Positions 1 to 6,308 of a stretch of 17,101 bases of DNA are shown piece after piece. Numbering within the stretch: position 1 is the first letter of the stretch; every line of letters starts with the position of its first letter. Under the pieces are notes generated by a model, which did not search any database, was not told the origin of the DNA, and worked only from the letters and a program-made list of their open reading frames with translations. The DNA is from a bacterium. Its GTDB lineage: Bacteria > Bacillota_I > Bacilli_A > RFN20 > CAG-826. The stretch spans positions 1 to 17,101 of the forward strand of contig SFUB01000027.1 in the NCBI GenBank assembly GCA_004561785.1, written 5' to 3'. A program made the position numbers and the translations under genes.

Positions 1-84
1 CATCCTTTTCGGCGACTGTCGTCATGCTGTTTATTATCAATATCGGCTTATCTTTGCTAAAAGTTTGCTCAACCAGCCTATTGC

Positions 85-99
85 CATCAAGGCTTGATG
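85..99. promoter_or_regulatory. Perfect inverted repeat, possible operator
   Basis: CATCAAG-G-CTTGATG is a perfect 7-bp inverted repeat around a single G. It lies about 260 bases ahead of the lipoprotein start at 356, in non-coding sequence. The size and symmetry fit a dimeric regulator site, but no regulator is encoded nearby and the gene it might control may lie outside the window. Confidence 0.3.
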
Positions 100-151
100 A
101 GGCATTTCCATAATCCTGTCATGCAAACCTTTGATCGCTTCAAAACAAGCG

Positions 152-167
152 TGGAAATGCATTTCCA
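152..167. promoter_or_regulatory. 16-bp perfect palindrome, possible operator
   Basis: TGGAAATGCATTTCCA is a perfect 16-bp palindrome. A half-site copy, GCATTTCC, also occurs at 102-109, just after the inverted repeat at 85-99, and ATGCAAA occurs at both 121 and 174. This clustering suggests a protein-binding region upstream of the lipoprotein gene. The regulator is unknown. Confidence 0.35.
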
Positions 168-246
168 ACTTTTATGCAAAGGGCAAACGCGATAACAAGT
201 GAAAGGCAAATTTTCAAAGCGAAGACGAATTCAGAATCCTTTGATG

Positions 247-313
247 TAGAAGCGGTGGGCCCCATCCGGGGGAAAGCGCGACTGAGAAAGCGCTTCATGG
301 CCCATTCCTTCTA
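247..313 (+). ncRNA. Nested hairpin in the leader of the lipoprotein gene
   Basis: A long imperfect stem can form: TAGAAG (247-252) pairs with CTTCTA (308-313) and TGGGCC (256-261) with GGCCCA (299-304). Two G.U pairs and one mismatch lie between them. Inside, AAGCGC (274-279) pairs with GCGCTT (290-295) around a 10-nt loop, and a small CC/GG hairpin can form at 262-271. There is no T-run after it, so it is not a standard terminator. It ends 42 bases before the start codon at 356, where a cis-acting leader RNA would sit. It matches no riboswitch class I recognise; it could also be the end of an upstream unit. Confidence 0.3.
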
Positions 314-355
314 AGGGGATGGTAGTATTTGCCAAATGAATGAAAGGAACGCGAA

Positions 356-1687
356 ATGAAAAAATCCCTCATCGCCTTGATGGGCCTCTCTTTGGCGCTT
401 GGGCTCTCCGCCTGCAACCAAAGGCCCGACTCCCCCTCTGAATCCAGTCTCCCTTCGGCTCCTCTCTCCTCCGACTCCGTGGATAGCGGCGCTTCTATTG
501 ACGCCTCCATAGAAGGCTCCTCTTCCGAACAGGGGAGCGACATCGCCTCTTCTTCTTCCGACCGCTCCGAAGAAGGGCTTCCTTCCGCGTGGTCTGAATC
601 CGATCTCGCCGCGATGGCCCTTTACCTCAATGGCTACACCGATCTCCCCTTCCCGGAAGGCTTCACCGAGAATTACGTTGAGGCCAGCGGCACCGATTCC
701 GATGGGGAGTGCTTCGTTGTCTACGATACCTGCGAGGACCTTTCCTCTTCCTACGCCCTCCAGCTGCAGGAAAGCGGCTTCGTTTACGATGAGCTGAGCA
801 GCAGCGAAGAAGAAGGCTATTTCACCTATTTCCATGACATCGCGGACTCGATCGACGAGATCGGCGTTCAGTTTTATTACGAACAAGGTGAGTTCAACAT
901 CTTCGCTTGGATCGAAGAAGGCACCCCGAGCTCGGAAACCTTCCCTTATGACGAGATCGCCGCGTTCCTAGGCAAAGAAACTCTCTCCGCCTCCGAGGTT
1001 CCTTCGTTCGCCCTTGCGGAGGGGGAACCCTATTACTATTACTCCATCGAGGAAGGCTATAAGTGCTTCACGGTCTATGGCGCCATCGAAGAAGGCAGCG
1101 ACGAAAACGCTTATGTCTCCGCCTATTCCGCCTCTTTGTCCGCCCTCGGCTATGTCGTCAGCGAGAAAGACCAAGTCGCCCGAAGCGAGGACTTCGGCAT
1201 CGAAGCCAGCTACATGGCCAACGACGGATCCTTCTATCTGCTCCTCTCCCAATACGTGAAAGCCGCGGTAGGGGATCATTCCTTGTCCTTGCTCCCGACC
1301 GATTTCCCCTCTGACTACGGCGGGACGAGCCTCACCAAAGAGGGTATCGCCTTCTCTTATTCCTACATCTGCGATGCGGGTAACTTCATCCAGTTCCGCA
1401 ACGCCAGCAAAGGCAGTGGCTGGATCGCCAATTCTCTGGCTTTCGATTCCCTGAAGTCCATCGTGATCACGGCCGTTTCGACCGATTTCTACGGTATCCT
1501 GAGCCTCTACGTCTCCTCTTCCCCCATCGATGAAACCAACCCCGGCACGAAGGTCGAGCCCACTCAGAGCAACACCGTCTTCACCTACAACATCGCGGAC
1601 GAATCCGCCAAATACTTCAAACTCATCGACGAGCAAAACTACGCCAGCAAAAACTCGGAGATCGTCATCAACTATTCCGTGGCCTGA
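356..1687 (+). CDS. Ser/Glu-rich surface lipoprotein with two tandem repeats
   Basis: Predicted 443-aa lipoprotein of unknown function. The first 20 residues form a lipoprotein signal peptide: MKK, a hydrophobic core, and lipobox LSAC with the lipidated Cys at 20. Residues 22-80 are an acidic Ser-rich linker, probably a cell-wall-spanning stalk. Two related domains of about 105 aa follow (about 80-187 and 196-300). Each has a Gly-x-x-Cys-Phe-x-Val-Tyr-like strand, then a Ser-Tyr/Ala-Tyr helix and a Leu-x-x-x-Gly-Phe/Tyr turn. Residues about 308-443 look like a separate beta-sandwich, with alternating hydrophobic strands and a Lys-Tyr-Phe-Lys-Leu near the end. The start is supported by AAGGAA about 10 bases upstream. 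It appears to be a single-gene unit closed by the terminator at 1700. The family was not recognised; ligand binding at the surface is inference. Confidence 0.85.
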   Translation: MKKSLIALMGLSLALGLSACNQRPDSPSESSLPSAPLSSDSVDSGASIDASIEGSSSEQGSDIASSSSDRSEEGLPSAWSESDLAAMALYLNGYTDLPFPEGFTENYVEASGTDSDGECFVVYDTCEDLSSSYALQLQESGFVYDELSSSEEEGYFTYFHDIADSIDEIGVQFYYEQGEFNIFAWIEEGTPSSETFPYDEIAAFLGKETLSASEVPSFALAEGEPYYYYSIEEGYKCFTVYGAIEEGSDENAYVSAYSASLSALGYVVSEKDQVARSEDFGIEASYMANDGSFYLLLSQYVKAAVGDHSLSLLPTDFPSDYGGTSLTKEGIAFSYSYICDAGNFIQFRNASKGSGWIANSLAFDSLKSIVITAVSTDFYGILSLYVSSSPIDETNPGTKVEPTQSNTVFTYNIADESAKYFKLIDEQNYASKNSEIVINYSVA

Positions 1688-1699
1688 GGCTAGGCAACG

Positions 1700-1725
1700 A
1701 AGGCGCGCGGAAAGGCGCGCCTTTT
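1700..1725 (+). terminator. Rho-independent terminator of the lipoprotein gene
   Basis: AAGGCGCGC pairs with GCGCGCCTT across a 6-nt loop and runs into TTTT (1722-1725). It begins 12 bases after the stop codon at 1687. A perfect 7-bp GC core extended by two A-T pairs makes this a strong intrinsic terminator. Confidence 0.85.
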
Positions 1726-2011
1726 CCTTTGCCGATTTGCAGGCATCGCGCCCTCGAATCGTTTTGAAAAACCTTTGATTAGGCAAGCCCTTCCTTTTGG
1801 GAAATCGGTCTTCCGGCAATGGAAGAAAAAGGCATCGTTCCGCCTCGAACAAAGCAGCTAAGAAGTTCAAACCGAATCGATGATGAGTCCCCTCTGTAAA
1901 TCCAAGGTTCAGGAAGGCAAGCCTTATGCCATCCATCGGATAAGCCCCGTCTCCTGGATTAGGCGGCGTTTTCCGCGTGGTCCATGGATTCGCTTAAACA
2001 ACGTTAAACCG

Positions 2012-2062
2012 CGTTTCCGGGGTATATTTTCGCAAAAATGAAAAGAAACACCCCCGGAAACG
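2012..2062. repeat. 11-bp-stem inverted repeat in the oad upstream region
   Basis: CGTTTCCGGGG (2012-2022) is exactly complementary to CCCCGGAAACG (2052-2062). The 29-nt spacer is AT-rich and contains its own small stem, ATTTT (2026-2030) with AAAAT (2035-2039). It lies in the 560-base non-coding stretch 1688-2249, about 190 bases before oadA and well away from the lipoprotein terminator. It could be a terminator for an unseen small RNA, a recombination remnant or a regulatory structure. Nothing else coding was seen in 1726-2011. Confidence 0.4.
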
Positions 2063-2124
2063 GCACTTTTCGTCCTTAAGCCCAATGGCATTCCCACGCC
2101 GTTCCCTGGAATCTTTTGTACAAC

Positions 2125-2140
2125 CAATGTTGGAACATTG
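2125..2140. promoter_or_regulatory. Palindrome upstream of the oad promoter, possible operator
   Basis: CAATGTT-GG-AACATTG is a perfect 7-bp inverted repeat with a 2-bp centre. It ends 30 bases before the proposed -35 box at 2171, a position typical of an activator site. The regulator is not encoded in the window. Confidence 0.4.
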
Positions 2141-2170
2141 TCGTAATTCGCTTCCATTCCTAAATAATTA

Positions 2171-2200
2171 CCGACATTCCTATAAGGAATATGCTAGAAT
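2171..2200 (+). promoter_or_regulatory. Promoter of the oad-birA-pckA operon with overlapping inverted repeat
   Basis: Proposed -35 CCGACA (2171-2176), 18-bp spacer, and extended -10 TGC-TAGAAT (2192-2200), which is one mismatch from TATAAT and carries the TGn extension. Transcription would start near 2207, leaving a leader of about 43 nt. The spacer holds a perfect inverted repeat ATTCC-TATAA-GGAAT (2176-2190), placed where a bound repressor would block polymerase. The -35 box is weak (4 of 6), which fits the extended -10 and possible activation from the palindrome at 2125. Confidence 0.55.
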
Positions 2201-2249
2201 GGTTGTGATTTCGGTTTGAAATTACCGAATTCCTTATTGGAGGAAGAAA

Positions 2250-3617
2250 ATGGGAGTAAAAATCGTCGACACGGCCCTTCGCGACGGCAGCCAATCGCTG
2301 CTCGCGACGCGTCTCACCACCGAGGAGATCCTAAAGGTCGCCCCGATTCTGGACAAAGCCGGATACTATGCCTTGGAGGTTTGGGGAGGGGCCACGTTCG
2401 ACTCTTGCCTCCGCTTCCTTGACGAAGACCCTTGGGATAGGCTCCGCGCGATCCGCAAAGCCTGCCCCAACACCAAACTGCAGATGCTCTTCCGCGGGCA
2501 GAACATCCTCGGGTACCATCATTACCCGGACGACATCGTGGAGAAATTCGTCGAGAAATCCCTGGAGAACGGGATCGACATCATCCGCGTTTTCGACGCC
2601 CTCAACGACGTCAGGAACCTCAAATCCGCCGTGGACGCCTGCAAGAAATACCACGGGCACTGCCAAATCGCCCTCAGCTACACGACTTCGCCCGTCCATA
2701 CCGTCGAGTACTATGTCTCCTTGGCCCAAGAAGTCGAGAAGATGGGCGCGGACAGCCTTTGCATCAAAGACATGGCCGGGGTCCTTCTGCCGGAGGATGC
2801 CTACACCCTCATCAAGGAACTGAAGAAGGGGACCAACCTCCCGATCGAGCTTCACAGCCACTGCACCGCCGGGGTTTGCCAACTCACCTATCAGAAAGCC
2901 ATCGAGGCTGGGGTCGACATCATCGACACGGCTTTGTCCCCTCTCTCCGGAGGCACGAGCCAACCCTGCACCGAGGCGTTCAACTACGCCCTCAAAGGCA
3001 CCAAGTACGATCCTAAGCTCGATCAAGAGAAGCTCGACGAAGCCGCCGCCGAGCTCGCCCCGATCGTCGCCAAATACCTTAAGAAAGGGACCCTTAAGCC
3101 CAAAGCGCTCCAGGTCAACCCCAAGATCCTCAAATACCAAGTCCCGGGCGGCATGCTCTCGAACCTCATGTCCCAGCTTGAGAAATCGGGCGCCATGGAC
3201 AAATTCGATCAAGTCCTCCAGGAAGTCCCGAACGTCCGCAAAGACCTCGGCTACCCCCCTCTAGTGACCCCTTTGTCCCAGATGGTCGGCACCCAGGCGG
3301 TCATGAACGTCATCACCGGCGAACGCTACAAGATGGTCCCGAAGGAAATCAAGGATTACCTCCACGGCCTCTACGGCAAAGCCCCGGCCCCCGTCGATCC
3401 CAAAATCCAAAAGAAGATCATCGGCGACGACCCGGTCATCACCTACCGCCCCGCCGACAAACTCGAACCCGAATTCGAGAAACTCAAGAAGCAGTATAAG
3501 AAGATCGCCAAAACCGATGAGGACGTCCTCTCGATCGCCCTGTTCGAGAACGTGGCCATCTCCTTCCTGAAACGCAAATACGGATTGGAGGCGGAGAGCT
3601 TCTCCGTATCGGCATGA
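2250..3617 (+). CDS. oadA: Oxaloacetate decarboxylase alpha subunit (carboxyltransferase only)
   Basis: Soluble carboxyltransferase of the Na+-pumping oxaloacetate decarboxylase. It moves the carboxyl group of oxaloacetate to biotin and releases pyruvate. The 455-aa protein has the family signatures TALRDGSQSL (8-17), a carboxylated-lysine motif IKDMAG (K173) and LHSHCTAG (202-209). D12, K173, H202 and H204 keep the spacing of the metal-binding D/K/H/H set known from characterised OadA proteins (17/178/207/209). It lacks the C-terminal biotinyl domain of the roughly 600-aa enzymes; that function is supplied by the gene at 3913. The start follows GGAGGA with 5 bases spacing. It is the first gene of the operon and overlaps the next by ATGA. 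Close relatives such as the methylmalonyl-CoA or pyruvate carboxyltransferase subunit are possible, but co-occurring OadG, OadB and PEPCK favour oxaloacetate. Confidence 0.93.
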   Translation: MGVKIVDTALRDGSQSLLATRLTTEEILKVAPILDKAGYYALEVWGGATFDSCLRFLDEDPWDRLRAIRKACPNTKLQMLFRGQNILGYHHYPDDIVEKFVEKSLENGIDIIRVFDALNDVRNLKSAVDACKKYHGHCQIALSYTTSPVHTVEYYVSLAQEVEKMGADSLCIKDMAGVLLPEDAYTLIKELKKGTNLPIELHSHCTAGVCQLTYQKAIEAGVDIIDTALSPLSGGTSQPCTEAFNYALKGTKYDPKLDQEKLDEAAAELAPIVAKYLKKGTLKPKALQVNPKILKYQVPGGMLSNLMSQLEKSGAMDKFDQVLQEVPNVRKDLGYPPLVTPLSQMVGTQAVMNVITGERYKMVPKEIKDYLHGLYGKAPAPVDPKIQKKIIGDDPVITYRPADKLEPEFEKLKKQYKKIAKTDEDVLSIALFENVAISFLKRKYGLEAESFSVSA

Positions 3618-3916
3618 TCCCCGCTCTCAATTCCGTTTGGCAGGTCACCGACTTCGGCGACGCCGTCATCTTGTCCTTGCTTTGCGTAGGCATGGTCTTC
3701 CTGATCTTAGCGATCATCACCCTCATCCTCATGGGCATCAACAAAATCAAGGCCCTCGATGAGAAAGAGACCATCACCCTCCAAGACGGCACCGTGGCCG
3801 ACGAAGACATGATCGCCGCGATGCTCGTGGCCAGCGTCGATTACCGGAAAAGCTGCAAGGAAGACTTCAAAATCGCTTCCGTGAAACTCATCGAACAGGA
3901 GAAAAAAGGAAAATGA
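3614..3916 (+). CDS. oadG: Oxaloacetate decarboxylase gamma-like membrane subunit
   Basis: Small subunit expected to anchor the carboxyltransferase to the membrane pump and help assembly. The 100-aa protein has one transmembrane helix at about 17-40, then a charged cytoplasmic tail with the DEDMIAAMLVASVDY segment (63-77) typical of OadG-family helices. Its ATG overlaps the oadA stop as ATGA, so translation is probably coupled; a GGAG lies 17 bases upstream, too far to be a strong site. It ends by ATGA overlap with the biotin carrier. Sequence identity in this family is low, so the call rests on size, topology and position. The first five residues (MIPAL) match the preferred start of OadB. 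Confidence 0.8.
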   Translation: MIPALNSVWQVTDFGDAVILSLLCVGMVFLILAIITLILMGINKIKALDEKETITLQDGTVADEDMIAAMLVASVDYRKSCKEDFKIASVKLIEQEKKGK

Positions 3917-4287
3917 GAATCTACAAAGTCAAAGTCAACGGGAAGACCTTCGAGGTGAAAATCCTCTCCGTCTCCGAAACCGAGCCCCTCGAGGTGAAGG
4001 AAGTGCAATCCGCCCCCGCCCCGGTCAAAAAGGAGGAGCCGAAGCAAGCTAGCGCCCCGGTTGCTTCTAATGGCGGCACCAAGGTGACCGCCCCGATGCA
4101 GGGCACCATCCTTGAAGTCAAGGCGAAAGTGGGGGACGTCGTCAAAGAAGGCGACACCCTCCTCATCCTCGAGGCCATGAAGCTTGAGAATGAGATCAAG
4201 GCCCCCGTCGCGGGCAAAGTCGCCTCCATCGTCGTTTCCAAAGGCGCCTCCGTTAATGCGAGCGACCTCTTAGTCGTCTTGGAGTGA
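3913..4287 (+). CDS. Biotin carboxyl carrier subunit of the decarboxylase
   Basis: Carries CO2 as carboxybiotin from the carboxyltransferase to the membrane decarboxylase OadB. The 124-aa protein has a short N-terminal strand region (1-30), a Pro/Ala/Lys-rich flexible linker (about 32-55) and a biotinyl-lipoyl fold (56-124). The biotin attachment motif is EAMKLEN (87-93) with target lysine K90. It resembles the small carrier subunits of glutaconyl-CoA and methylmalonyl-CoA decarboxylases (gcdC/mmdC-like) and replaces the C-terminal domain missing from OadA. The start overlaps the oadG stop by ATGA, with AGGAAA just upstream. The biotin ligase two genes downstream is the obvious modifying enzyme. 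Confidence 0.92.
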   Translation: MRIYKVKVNGKTFEVKILSVSETEPLEVKEVQSAPAPVKKEEPKQASAPVASNGGTKVTAPMQGTILEVKAKVGDVVKEGDTLLILEAMKLENEIKAPVAGKVASIVVSKGASVNASDLLVVLE

Positions 4288-4292
4288 GCCCC

Positions 4293-5573
4293 ATGATCCC
4301 CGCTTTAAGCAACAATCTTGGGGATTTCTTCCTGGGCTTCTGGAACAGCACCGGCATCAGCGCCTTCTTCTCCGATGGGGGATGGAAAAACCTCATCATG
4401 ATCGCCATCGCCTGCTTGCTGCTCTACCTCGCCATTTGGAAGAAAGCCGAACCCTATCTCCTCATCCCGATGGGCATCGGGATGCTCCTCGTGAATTTGC
4501 CCCTCAGCGGCATCTTCGAAACCAGTTACGTCGATATGGCCGGGAACGCCTTGAGCGCGCCGATCCTCAAAGAAGTCCATTATTCCGGATTGCTTGGACT
4601 CGTCTACCCCAATGGCGAGATGGTCGTAGACACGACTCAATGCTCCGCGACCTACTCCGGGCTGCTGGGAACCCTCTATTACGGCATCAAGTTCGAGATC
4701 TATCCCTGCCTCATCTTCATGGGCATCGGGGCGACCACCGACTTCGGCCCCCTCATCTCGAACCCGAAGACGATGCTCCTCGGGGCCGCGGCCCAGCTAG
4801 GGATCTTCCTGACCTTCATGCTTGCGATCCCCTGCGGATTCACCCCCGCCCAGGCCGGATCGATCGGCATCATCGGCGGCGCCGACGGGCCGACGGCGAT
4901 CCTCACGACCACAAAATTGGCGCCGGAGCTCCTGTCCTCCATCGCCATCGCGGCCTATTCCTACATGGCCCTCGTCCCCTTCATCCAGCCTCCGGTCATC
5001 CGCCTTCTCACCACGAAGAAGGAACGCCGCATCCACATGGAGATGCTCAAACCCGTCTCCAAGACCAAGAAGATCCTCTTCCCGATCATCGTCACCATCT
5101 TGGTCACCCTCCTCGTCCCGAGCTGCGCCCCGCTCATCGGCTGCTTGATGTTCGGCAACCTCATCAAGGAATCCGGCGTGGTTCCGAAGCTCGTGGAGAA
5201 CGCCTCCAATTCGCTCCTTTACATCGTCACCATCCTCCTCGGCCTCACCGTCGGGGCGACCGCGACCGCGGCCAACTTCCTCAACGTCAAGACCCTCTTG
5301 ATCTTCGGCCTTGGCATCATCGCCTTCGTCTTCGCGACCGCCGGGGGCGTCTTGCTCGGCAAGCTCATGTGCTGGCTCACCCACGGCAAGGTCAACCCGA
5401 TGATCGGCGCCGCGGGCGTCTCCGCCGTCCCGATGGCGGCCCGCGTAGTTCAGAAAGAAGGGGTCCGCGAAGACCCTTCGAACTTCCTCCTCATGCACGC
5501 CATGGGGCCGAACGTCGCCGGGGTCATCGGCAGCGCAGTCGCGGCGGGATTATTGATCTTCCTGCTTGGCTGA
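4293..5573 (+). CDS. oadB: Oxaloacetate decarboxylase beta subunit, Na+ pump
   Basis: Integral membrane subunit that decarboxylates carboxybiotin and exports Na+. The 426-aa length matches the family (about 430). GGADGPTAI contains D198; a Tyr lies 26 residues later in YSYMALVP; NPMIGAAGVS has Asn, Gly and Ser at +0, +4 and +9. These reproduce the spacing of the functionally important D203/Y229/N373/G377/S382 of Klebsiella OadB. The end carries NFLLMHAMGPNVAGVIGS. ATG 4293 is preferred because GGAG (4281-4284) lies 8 bases upstream; a GTG at 4284 would add three residues but has no ribosome binding site. Nine or more hydrophobic segments are visible. Methylmalonyl- or glutaconyl-CoA pumps use the same subunit, so substrate rests on the other genes. 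Confidence 0.95.
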   Translation: MIPALSNNLGDFFLGFWNSTGISAFFSDGGWKNLIMIAIACLLLYLAIWKKAEPYLLIPMGIGMLLVNLPLSGIFETSYVDMAGNALSAPILKEVHYSGLLGLVYPNGEMVVDTTQCSATYSGLLGTLYYGIKFEIYPCLIFMGIGATTDFGPLISNPKTMLLGAAAQLGIFLTFMLAIPCGFTPAQAGSIGIIGGADGPTAILTTTKLAPELLSSIAIAAYSYMALVPFIQPPVIRLLTTKKERRIHMEMLKPVSKTKKILFPIIVTILVTLLVPSCAPLIGCLMFGNLIKESGVVPKLVENASNSLLYIVTILLGLTVGATATAANFLNVKTLLIFGLGIIAFVFATAGGVLLGKLMCWLTHGKVNPMIGAAGVSAVPMAARVVQKEGVREDPSNFLLMHAMGPNVAGVIGSAVAAGLLIFLLG

Positions 5574-5574
5574 T

Positions 5575-6273
5575 ATGGCCTATTCCGTGCGGTGGATCGA
5601 TTCCGTCGATTCCACGAACCTCTACCTCAAAACCCACCCCGACCTCCCCGATAAGCAAGTCATCGCCACCTTGGATCAGACCGCCGGAAGGGGGAGGCTC
5701 GGGAGGGGCTGGGACTGCCCTAAAGGCGGGCTTGCCTTCTCGATCTTAGAGAAGGATCCCCCCGCAAAGCCGTCCTTCTTGCCTCTGCTCTCCGGAGTGG
5801 CCCTCTCCAAAACCATGGAGAAACGGGGCTATCTCCCTTCCATCAAATGGCCTAACGACGTCTATCTAAGCGGCAAGAAGGCCGCCGGGATCCTCGTCGA
5901 AGGCCTAAGCGAAGGCCCCAAAACCCTCTATATCGTGGGAATCGGGGTCAACCTCAACCAAGACGCATTCCCCTCTTTGCCGGGGGCGACCTCTCTCTTC
6001 CTGGAGAAGAAAGAGGCGGTGGAGCCGGAGCCCTTCCTCGAAGAGTTCCTCTCCGCCTACGAAGAAACCCTGCTTGATCCCTCCTCTTCCCTAGCTTACC
6101 TAAGGGAGCATGACTTCCTGAAAGGGAAGCGAATCACCCTGAATTATTACGGGGAGGGGATCCAAGGAAAAAGCCTCGGCATCGATGAGGATGGGGAATT
6201 GCTCCTGCTCGCCCCAAACGGGGACGTAAAGAAGATTTCCTCCGGGGAGGCGAGCCTCCTCCGGACGAAATAA
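5575..6273 (+). CDS. birA: Biotin--protein ligase, catalytic type without repressor domain
   Basis: Activates biotin with ATP and attaches it to the carrier lysine. The 232-aa protein has DSTN (11-14), the biotin/AMP loop GRGRLGR (38-44), KWPND (91-95) and KAAGILVEG (102-110), followed by a small C-terminal beta domain (about 185-232). There is no N-terminal helix-turn-helix, so unlike E. coli BirA it should not regulate transcription. ATG 5575 begins one base after the oadB stop; a TTG at 5566 in the same frame is possible but has no ribosome binding site either, so translation is probably coupled to oadB. Its position inside the operon suggests it serves the carrier at 3913. Confidence 0.9.
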   Translation: MAYSVRWIDSVDSTNLYLKTHPDLPDKQVIATLDQTAGRGRLGRGWDCPKGGLAFSILEKDPPAKPSFLPLLSGVALSKTMEKRGYLPSIKWPNDVYLSGKKAAGILVEGLSEGPKTLYIVGIGVNLNQDAFPSLPGATSLFLEKKEAVEPEPFLEEFLSAYEETLLDPSSSLAYLREHDFLKGKRITLNYYGEGIQGKSLGIDEDGELLLLAPNGDVKKISSGEASLLRTK

Positions 6274-6308
6274 AGCCGAAAAATCAATAAGGAAGAAAGG
6301 AAAAGAAC

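Noticed and set aside
247..313. tRNA gene
   Set aside because: The paired arms do not give an acceptor, D, anticodon and T arm of the right sizes, and no GTTCRA-type T loop is present.
968..1936. Minus-strand open frame opposite the first lipoprotein
   Set aside because: Antisense shadow that also runs across the plus-strand terminator; composition follows the opposite strand.
4382..5749. Long plus-strand open frame of 455 codons overlapping oadB
   Set aside because: It is the shifted frame of oadB and birA, with His/Arg/Pro-rich low-information protein typical of GC-rich shadow frames. The oadB frame carries clear family motifs.
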